Shown in pieces: positions 57,878 through 64,000 of a stretch of DNA of 64,000 bases. The stretch covers positions 2,852,001-2,916,000 of the forward strand of contig NZ_VFPP01000001.1 in NCBI RefSeq assembly GCF_006716745.1. Reading direction: 5' to 3'. Positions within the stretch are counted from its first letter, which is position 1. Each line of letters begins with the position of its first letter. The translations under genes and the position numbers were made by a program. The notes below the pieces were generated by a model. That model had not been told where the DNA came from. It made no database searches and saw only the letters and a program-made list of their open reading frames with translations. The DNA is from Saccharothrix saharensis (GTDB lineage: Bacteria > Actinomycetota > Actinomycetes > Mycobacteriales > Pseudonocardiaceae).

Positions 57878-58392
57878 TCACCGACGCGTTACGTCCCCGG
57901 AGCATGTGGAGACGGATCTGGCCCTTGGGCGCGTTGCTGCTGGCCACCGGCTGCGGCCTGGTCGAGGCGGGGAGCGCGGGCTGCACGTTGATCGGCGCGG
58001 CCGTCGGCGTGAGCGTGGACGTCGAGCACCCGGACGCGGCGTCCGCGACGATCGAGGTTTGCTGGGACGGTACCTGTGCAACCCCCTTGCTGGAGCTGTA
58101 CCCGTCGAGCAGGGCCGTGGAGACGACCTGCACCGGCACCGCGCCGGAGGACTCGTGCGGCGCGCGGTCCGAGCCGACGGGAGGGAAGCACGGGTTCGCC
58201 GGCCTCCCCCGGCTACCCGCGAAACCGGTCGCGGTGACCCTGCGAGTGCTGGACCAATCCGGTTCTTCCCTGGTGGACCGGAATATCACGCTGACCCCCG
58301 AGATGGTCTACCCCAACGGTCCGAACTGCCCAGCGGGTGGACCGCAGGCAGGTATCTCAGTTGGTGCCGACGGGTCAGTCACCGAGCGGTAG
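57859..58392 (+). CDS. Lipoprotein of the MNIO operon
   Basis: A 177-residue protein. GTG 57859 with AGGAG 5-6 nt upstream gives the signal peptide MWRRIWPLGALLLATGC, lipobox Cys32; an ATG at 57904 is the alternative. The mature part is beta-like (SVDVEHPDAASATIEVCWDG, ANDPVAVTLRVLDQSG-type strands) with further cysteines in EVCWDGTCAT, TTCTGTA, DSCGA and NCPAG. It may be an extracellular reader or stabiliser of the operon's modified proteins. Ends with two inverted repeats. Confidence 0.72.
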   Translation: MAARNLITDALRPRSMWRRIWPLGALLLATGCGLVEAGSAGCTLIGAAVGVSVDVEHPDAASATIEVCWDGTCATPLLELYPSSRAVETTCTGTAPEDSCGARSEPTGGKHGFAGLPRLPAKPVAVTLRVLDQSGSSLVDRNITLTPEMVYPNGPNCPAGGPQAGISVGADGSVTER

Positions 58393-58412
58393 GTAACCGC
58401 TTACTCGGCTGA

Positions 58413-58437
58413 ATTGGTCAAGAACCTACCGACCAAT
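58413..58437. promoter_or_regulatory. Inverted repeat between lipoprotein and subtilase genes
   Basis: ATTGGTC and GACCAAT, perfect over 7 bp, separated by 11 nt. It sits 20-45 bp after the lipoprotein stop and could terminate the operon or be a regulator site of the subtilase. An adjacent GCGGT / ACCGC repeat at 58386-58400 covers the stop codon. Confidence 0.5.
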
Positions 58438-58584
58438 CAGCGGCTGTTCCCCATTTCGGAACCCTCTAGCGTCGGTGACGTCAGGGGCGACGTCACTCCC
58501 GGTACCTCCGCCGCCACCGCGGGTAGCCAGCCCTTCCGGCCGCGTTCCGCCATGCGCGGCACCACACCGGGAGGTTCGAGAGAG

Positions 58585-61500
58585 TTGAAGAGCAAACGTT
58601 GGCGTGGCGCGACGTGGGGGGCCGTGCTCGTCGCGGCCGGCCTCACGGCGAGCGGTCCGGGCGTCTCGCGGGCGCAGGACGCCCTGCCCGGGACCGGTGA
58701 GCACCACGAGGTCACCCTGATCACCGGCGACAAGGTCGTGCTCCTCGGCGACGAGGTGAGCGCCCTGGTCGCCGCGCCCGGCCGGGAGCGCACGGTGTTC
58801 CACAGCTACCGGCGTGACGGCCACCTGCACGTCGTGCCGCGCGACGCGGCGAAAGCCGTCTCGCAGGGCAAGCTGGACCCGAGGCTGTTCGACGTCACGG
58901 GTCTGGTCGAGGCGGGCTACGACGACCGCGCCCGCGACACCCTGCCCCTGATCGTGACCGGCGAGCAGGAGCCGGCGACCGCCGGTCTGCGCGTCGGTCA
59001 CCCGCTGCCCGCGGTCGGCTCGTACGCCGCGCAGGTGGTCAAGTCCGAGGCGTCGGACACCTGGCGCACGCTCGTGTCGAGGGCGAGCGTGCGCAAGGTG
59101 TGGTTGGACGGGTTGCGCCAACCGAGCCTGGACCGCTCCACCGCGCAGATCGGCGCGCCGACCGCGTGGCAGGCCGGGCACACCGGCAAGGGCGTCAAAG
59201 TGGCCGTGCTGGACACCGGGATCGACCAGGACCACCCGGACCTGGCGGGCCACGAGGTCGCGGAGCGCAACTTCACCGACGACCCGGACAACACCGACGG
59301 CGTCGGCCACGGCACGCACGTCGCCGCGACGATCGCGAGTTCCGGCCCGAAGTACCGGGGCGTCGCGCCGGACGCGGACCTGTTGGACGGCAAGGTGTGC
59401 GTGCTGACCGGCTGCCAGGAGTCGGCGATCGTGGCGGGCATGCAGTGGGCCGCCGAGCAGGGCGCGGACGTCGTCAACCTCAGCCTGGGCGGCGGTGACA
59501 CCCCCGAGCTGGACCCGCTGGAGGAAGCGGTGAACACGCTGTCCGCGCGGACCGGCGTGCTGTTCGTGGTCGCGGCCGGCAACAACTCCCGGCCGGAGAC
59601 GGTCAGCTCACCCGGCAGCGCCGACGCCGCCCTGACCGTGGGCGCGGTGGACCGGCAGGACGGCATCGCGCCGTTCTCCAGCCGGGGCCCCCGCGTCGGC
59701 GACGGCGCGGTCAAGCCCGACGTCACCGCGCCGGGCGTGGACGTCGTGGCCGCGAAGTCCAGCAGCGGCACGGTCGGCACACCGGTCGCCGACGGGTACG
59801 TGGCCATGTCCGGCACGTCGATGGCGACACCGCACGTGGCGGGCGCGGCGGCCGTGCTCGCGCAGCAGCACCCGGACTGGACGGGCGCGCAGATCAAGGC
59901 GGCGCTGGTGGGGTCGGCGAAGAACAACCCGGCGCTCACCGCGTTCGACCAGGGCGCGGGCCGGGTGGACCTGGCCAAGGCCATCACCACCTCGCTCACC
60001 GCCGAACCGGCGAGCCTGGCGCTGGGCCTGCAGAAGTGGCCCCACAACGACGACACCCCGGTCTCGAAGAGCGTCACCTACCGCAACGAGGGCACCGCTC
60101 CGGTCACGTTGACCCTGGCCGCCGAGGCGAAGGGCCCGGACGGCGGGTCCGCCCCGACCGGCATGGTCGGCGTGTCGCCCGCGAAGCTGACCGTCCCGGC
60201 GGGCGGCGAGGCGACCGCGACGGTCACCGCCGACACGCGGCTGGGCACGGCCGACGGCCTGTACGTGGGGACGGTGGCGGCGACCGGCGGTGCGACGCCG
60301 CTGCGCACCGCGTTCAGCGTGCACCGGGAGGTGGAGAGCTACGACGTCCGGTTCGACTTCGTGGACGACTCGGGCGCGCCCGCGGCCGACTACTACACGT
60401 CGATCATCGGGCTGAGCAACGGCACGTTCGCCTTCCCCTACGACGCCGACGGCTCGTTCACGCTGCGGCTGCCGAAGGGCGACTACTTCACCAACACCGA
60501 CGTGCAGACCGACGACACCCGGCTGGCGCTGCTGCCCCGGCCCGGCCTGACCGTCACCGCCGACACCACCGTGACGCTGGACGCGCGCACCGCCCGGCCG
60601 TTGCGGATCACCGCGCCGGACCCCGGCGCGGAGGAGGCGTTGGGCGACGTCACGATGGCGCGCGCGTTCGGCGACCGGCAGGCCAGCGTGAGCACCGCGT
60701 TCCTCGGCGGGTTCGGGCCGAACGTGTCCATCGCGCACGTCGGTCCGGAACTCGCGGCCGGTGACCTGACCGCGTTGCTGGGCGCGCAGTTCCGCGGCAC
60801 GCCGGACGGTGACAAGCCGGTGACCTACCGGTTCGCCTGGTCGCAGCGGGGGAAGGTGCCGGTCGGGTTCGTCCAGGACGTGGCCGCGACCGACCTGGCC
60901 GAGGTGCGCACGACGTTCGGCCCGGGACCGGCGGGCCGCGAGTACGGCCACGGCGGCAACCCGATCGCCGCCGACGGCGTCAGCGGCTGGGCGTGGCTGC
61001 CGGACGTGGCCTCGCCGGGTGAGTCGGTCGACCGGGTCACCCCGGACCCGGCGTGGTCGTGGGGCTTCCTGCAGTTCGGCGCGGACGGCGCGGTCGAGGC
61101 GACGCTGACCTCGCCGGAACGCCGGTACGAGCGGGGCGCGACGCACCGGGAGCGGTTCAACGACCCGGTGTTCTCCCCCGCGCTGCCCGAGTCGCGCTCG
61201 CCGTACCTGGCCCGCAGCGGCGACGAGATCAGCTTCGCCGTGCCGCTGTTCACCGACCGCGCTGGCAACGGCGGCAACGCGGCGGTGTCCTCGGCCCGGA
61301 CCACGTTGCTGCGCAACGGGACCAGGGTCGGCGAGACGCCGTACGCGGCCAACGGGCTGTTCCCGGTGCCCGCGGGCGCGGCGGCCTACCGGGTGGAGAC
61401 CGACGCGGTGCGGGCCGCCGGCACGTCGGAGTTCGCCACCCAGGTGAGCGCCGCGTGGACGTTCCGCTCGGACACCACGACCACCGACGAGTACGTGCCG

Positions 61501-61809
61501 CTGCCGTTGTCGGTGGTGCGGTTCACGCCCGAGCTGGACGCGGGCGGCGCCGCGCCCGGGGGCCAGGCGCTGCGCGTGCCGCTGACCGTGCAGCAGCAGG
61601 AGGGCGCGACCAACGGCCGGGTCGACCGGATCGACGTCGAGGTGTCGTTCGACGACGGCACGACCTGGACCGCGGTGCCGGTGTCGGCGAACATCGCCAC
61701 CATCGCCAACCCGAACACCACCGGGTACGGCTCGGTGCGCGTGCGGGCGACCGACAGCGGCGGAAACGCTCTGGAGCACACCGTGATCCGGGCCTACAAG
61801 ATCGTTTGA
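58585..61809 (+). CDS. Secreted S8 subtilisin-like protease 1
   Basis: A 1074-residue exported protease. TTG 58585 is chosen over ATG 58552 because GGGAGG lies upstream and the paralog has the same TTG arrangement. A signal peptide (WGAVLVAAGLTASG) is followed by a propeptide starting HHEVTLITGDKVVL. The catalytic domain has Asp210 (AVLDTGIDQDHP), His242 (GHGTHVAAT) and Ser412 (GTSMATPH), with internal AAGNN as oxyanion region. About 600 residues of beta-sandwich C-terminal domains follow, ending near HTVIRAYKIV. It digests extracellular proteins. Confidence 0.93.
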   Translation: MKSKRWRGATWGAVLVAAGLTASGPGVSRAQDALPGTGEHHEVTLITGDKVVLLGDEVSALVAAPGRERTVFHSYRRDGHLHVVPRDAAKAVSQGKLDPRLFDVTGLVEAGYDDRARDTLPLIVTGEQEPATAGLRVGHPLPAVGSYAAQVVKSEASDTWRTLVSRASVRKVWLDGLRQPSLDRSTAQIGAPTAWQAGHTGKGVKVAVLDTGIDQDHPDLAGHEVAERNFTDDPDNTDGVGHGTHVAATIASSGPKYRGVAPDADLLDGKVCVLTGCQESAIVAGMQWAAEQGADVVNLSLGGGDTPELDPLEEAVNTLSARTGVLFVVAAGNNSRPETVSSPGSADAALTVGAVDRQDGIAPFSSRGPRVGDGAVKPDVTAPGVDVVAAKSSSGTVGTPVADGYVAMSGTSMATPHVAGAAAVLAQQHPDWTGAQIKAALVGSAKNNPALTAFDQGAGRVDLAKAITTSLTAEPASLALGLQKWPHNDDTPVSKSVTYRNEGTAPVTLTLAAEAKGPDGGSAPTGMVGVSPAKLTVPAGGEATATVTADTRLGTADGLYVGTVAATGGATPLRTAFSVHREVESYDVRFDFVDDSGAPAADYYTSIIGLSNGTFAFPYDADGSFTLRLPKGDYFTNTDVQTDDTRLALLPRPGLTVTADTTVTLDARTARPLRITAPDPGAEEALGDVTMARAFGDRQASVSTAFLGGFGPNVSIAHVGPELAAGDLTALLGAQFRGTPDGDKPVTYRFAWSQRGKVPVGFVQDVAATDLAEVRTTFGPGPAGREYGHGGNPIAADGVSGWAWLPDVASPGESVDRVTPDPAWSWGFLQFGADGAVEATLTSPERRYERGATHRERFNDPVFSPALPESRSPYLARSGDEISFAVPLFTDRAGNGGNAAVSSARTTLLRNGTRVGETPYAANGLFPVPAGAAAYRVETDAVRAAGTSEFATQVSAAWTFRSDTTTTDEYVPLPLSVVRFTPELDAGGAAPGGQALRVPLTVQQQEGATNGRVDRIDVEVSFDDGTTWTAVPVSANIATIANPNTTGYGSVRVRATDSGGNALEHTVIRAYKIV

Positions 61810-61818
61810 TCGTCCTCG

Positions 61819-61853
61819 GGAGGGAGCGTCCGCGATCGGCGGGCGCCCCCTCC
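61819..61853 (+). terminator. Strong terminator between the tandem subtilases
   Basis: A 15-bp stem (61819-61833 with 61839-61853) with one mismatch, one G-T pair and a 5-nt loop GATCG, starting 10 bp after the stop of subtilase 1. Confidence 0.85.
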
Positions 61854-62022
61854 GAGCAACGCCCGTTGGGCTGCCCGGCCGTCCCGAGCGACCCCGTTGA
61901 GCCCCTGAATCCGTTCATCCGACTGGATAGCGTCGAGGTGTCGGGGGGCGACTTCATTGATCGGTGCACGCTTTCGTCCGCCTCCCGGTGACGCGCTCAA
62001 CCAGATTCGGGAGGTATCTGCG

Positions 62023-64000
62023 TTGAAAACGAGATCACGAAAGCGCGGGGCCGCGTGGGGGGCCGCACTGCTGGCGGTGGGGCTGACCGCGGGCACGGCG
62101 ACGGCGACCGCAGCGCCCGCACCACCGCTGAGCGGCTCCGACGGAGAACGGCACACCGTCACCCTGATCACCGGTGACCGGGTCGTCGTCGCCGGGCAGC
62201 GGCTGCTCTCCGTCACGCCGGGCCCGGACCGGGACGGCATCTCGTTCCACCGGGTCGTGCGCGACGGCCGGCTGCACGTCATCCCGCGCGACGCGGCCCG
62301 GCCGCTCGCCGACGGCAAGCTGGACCTGCGCCTGTTCGACGTCACCGGGCTCGTGGACGCGGGCTACGACGACGCGAAGCGCGACACCGTGCCGCTGATC
62401 GTCACCGGCGACCAGCCGCGGTCGGCGGGTCTCGAGGTCACCCGCGCGCTGCCCACGATCGGCTCGGTGGCCGCGAAGACCGCGAAGTCCGAGACGGCGG
62501 GCACGTACCAGGCCCTGGTGCGCGACCCGGGCGTCAGGAAGATCTGGCTGGACGGCCTGCGCAAGCCCAGCCTGGACAAGTCCGTGGCGCAGATCGGTGC
62601 GCCCACCGCGTGGCAGGCCGGGTACACCGGCAAGGGCGTCAAGGTCGCCGTGCTGGACAGCGGCGTCGACCAGACCCACCCCGACCTCGCGGGCCGCGAG
62701 GTCCTCGAGCGCAACTTCACCGAGGACCCCGACAACAGCGACCTGGTTGGCCACGGCACGCACGTCGCCGCCACCGTCGCCAGCTCGGGCGCGCGGTACC
62801 GGGGCGTCGCGCCGGACGCGCAGATCCTCGACGGCAAGGTGTGCTCGTTGAGCTGCGCCGAGTCGTGGATCGTCGACGGCATGCAGTGGGCCGCCGACCA
62901 GGGCGCGGACGTGATCAACATGAGCCTGGGCGGCACGGACACCCCGGACGTCGACCCGCTGGAGCAGGCCATCGAGACGTTGTCGGCGCGGACCGGGACG
63001 CTGTTCGTGGTCGCGGCGGGCAACTCGGGCGGTCCCGAGACGCTCAGCTCGCCGGCCAGCGCGGACGCGGCGCTCGCCGTCGGCGCGGTGAACCGGGACG
63101 ACAGCATCGCGGCGTTCTCCAGCCGCGGTCCGCGCGTCGGCGACGGCGCGCCCCGGCCGGACGTCACCGCGCCCGGCGTGGACATCGTCGCGGCGAAGGC
63201 CTCCACCGCCGAGATCGGCACGCCCGTCGGCGAGAACCACGTGGCGGTGTCCGGCACCTCGATGGCCACCCCGCACGTCGCGGGAGCGGCGGCGTTGCTC
63301 GCCCAGCAGCACCCCGACTGGACCGGCGCGCAGATCAAGGCCGCGCTCATGGCGTCGGCGAAGAACAACCCGGCGCTGACCGCGTTCGACCAGGGCACCG
63401 GCCGCGTCGACCTGGCCAGGGCCATCACCACCACCGTCACCGCCGACCCGCCGTCGCTCGCGCTCGGCCTCCAGCGGTGGCCGCACGACGACGACGAGCC
63501 GACCAGCGAGGAGTTCACCGTCCGCAACAGCGGGACCACGCCGGTCACGCTCGACCTGACGATCGACGCCGACGGTCCCGGCGGCGCGCCCGTGCCGGCC
63601 GGGGTGTTCACCGTCAGCCCCACGACCGTCACCGTGCCCGCCGGCGGCGAAGCGAAGGCGACCGTCACCGCCGACACCAGGGCGGCGACCGCCGACGGCG
63701 GGTACAGCGGCACGGTCGTCGCCTCCGGCGGCGGCGGCGTCGAGCTGCGCGTGCCGGTGGGCGTGAACCGCGAGGTGGAGAGCTACGACGTCACGTTCGA
63801 GTTCGTGGACGCGGCGGGCCGGCCCGCGACCGACTACTTCTCGCTCGTCATCGGCCTGGACAACGACAAGTTCCTGCTGCCGAGCGGTGACGGCGGCACG
63901 GCCACCGCGCGGCTGCCCGCGGGCGAGTACCTGGTCGTGAACGAGGTGCTGACCGACGGGGTGAAGAGCGCCGTGCTGCCCCAGCCGAGCCTGCGCGTCG
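62023..64000 (+). CDS. Secreted S8 subtilisin-like protease 2 (3' end beyond the window)
   Basis: A paralog of subtilase 1, with 659 codons visible. TTG 62023 has GGGAGG 8 nt upstream. A signal peptide (WGAALLAVGLTAGTATA), propeptide (RHTVTLITGDRVVV) and catalytic Asp212, His244 and Ser413 (GTSMATPH) match in order and spacing. The two share long identical stretches such as HVAGAAA and QQHPDWTGAQIKAAL. The beta-sandwich tail starts at about residue 475. Divergence in the propeptide suggests different maturation. Confidence 0.93.
   Translation, partial: MKTRSRKRGAAWGAALLAVGLTAGTATATAAPAPPLSGSDGERHTVTLITGDRVVVAGQRLLSVTPGPDRDGISFHRVVRDGRLHVIPRDAARPLADGKLDLRLFDVTGLVDAGYDDAKRDTVPLIVTGDQPRSAGLEVTRALPTIGSVAAKTAKSETAGTYQALVRDPGVRKIWLDGLRKPSLDKSVAQIGAPTAWQAGYTGKGVKVAVLDSGVDQTHPDLAGREVLERNFTEDPDNSDLVGHGTHVAATVASSGARYRGVAPDAQILDGKVCSLSCAESWIVDGMQWAADQGADVINMSLGGTDTPDVDPLEQAIETLSARTGTLFVVAAGNSGGPETLSSPASADAALAVGAVNRDDSIAAFSSRGPRVGDGAPRPDVTAPGVDIVAAKASTAEIGTPVGENHVAVSGTSMATPHVAGAAALLAQQHPDWTGAQIKAALMASAKNNPALTAFDQGTGRVDLARAITTTVTADPPSLALGLQRWPHDDDEPTSEEFTVRNSGTTPVTLDLTIDADGPGGAPVPAGVFTVSPTTVTVPAGGEAKATVTADTRAATADGGYSGTVVASGGGGVELRVPVGVNREVESYDVTFEFVDAAGRPATDYFSLVIGLDNDKFLLPSGDGGTATARLPAGEYLVVNEVLTDGVKSAVLPQPSLRV

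Overview
The window is 64 kb of very GC-rich DNA (well above 70% by eye, with G or C at nearly every third codon position) and many GTG and some TTG starts. Gene content points to an actinomycete, most likely of the Pseudonocardiales (Saccharothrix, Actinosynnema or Lentzea type). That content includes an accessory SecA2, a LytR-CpsA-Psr protein, an actinobacterial Asp23/AmaP operon, split LigC and PolD repair genes, a DUF3040 protein, TIGR04222 proteins and large secreted hydrolases. I see no rRNA, tRNA, insertion sequence, prophage or CRISPR array. Most of it looks like ordinary chromosome.

Layout. 0-14 kb: the end of an MHS-type transporter, a two-TM protein, secA2, a secreted alpha/beta hydrolase, a P-loop ATPase coupled to a membrane-anchored solute-binding protein, then a PucR regulator, MHS transporter and 3-hydroxybutyrate-dehydrogenase-like SDR. 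14-22 kb: a divergent TetR/MFS pair with a clear operator, an LCP protein, a HipA-like kinase with DUF3037, an SGNH esterase, a lactonase-type beta-propeller and PPK2. 22-31 kb: rocD, DUF2252, a histidine phosphatase, nnrD, ctaA, an ABC-F protein with a start-codon hairpin, a C39-like protein lacking its cysteine, zapE and a RibD-like reductase. 31-36 kb: a six-gene Asp23/Gls24-AmaP operon, ligC and small proteins. 36-48 kb: an EamA exporter, a serine-less TAP-like lipoprotein, a tiny Cys-rich peptide gene, a LacI-box-controlled GH81 glucanase with a DUF1996 protein, a kinase, PolD and a TetR regulator. 48-54 kb: two acyl-CoA dehydrogenases, GntR/asparaginase and msrB. 54-58.4 kb: a tight six-gene operon of three TIGR04222-type membrane proteins (two with Cys/Gly-rich tails), a DUF692/MNIO enzyme, a small partner and a lipoprotein. 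58.5-64 kb: two tandem paralogous subtilases, the second running off the window.

The most interesting material is the MNIO operon. It has the layout of a peptide-modification system in which the substrates appear to be membrane proteins with Cys-rich C-termini. The second is the 33-codon gene at 39219-39320, whose product carries 8 cysteines in its last 18 residues and which has a perfect ribosome-binding site. Several regulatory palindromes are well supported by sequence: the TetR operators at 14909 and 48033, the GntR operator at 52103 and the LacI-type box at 44721.
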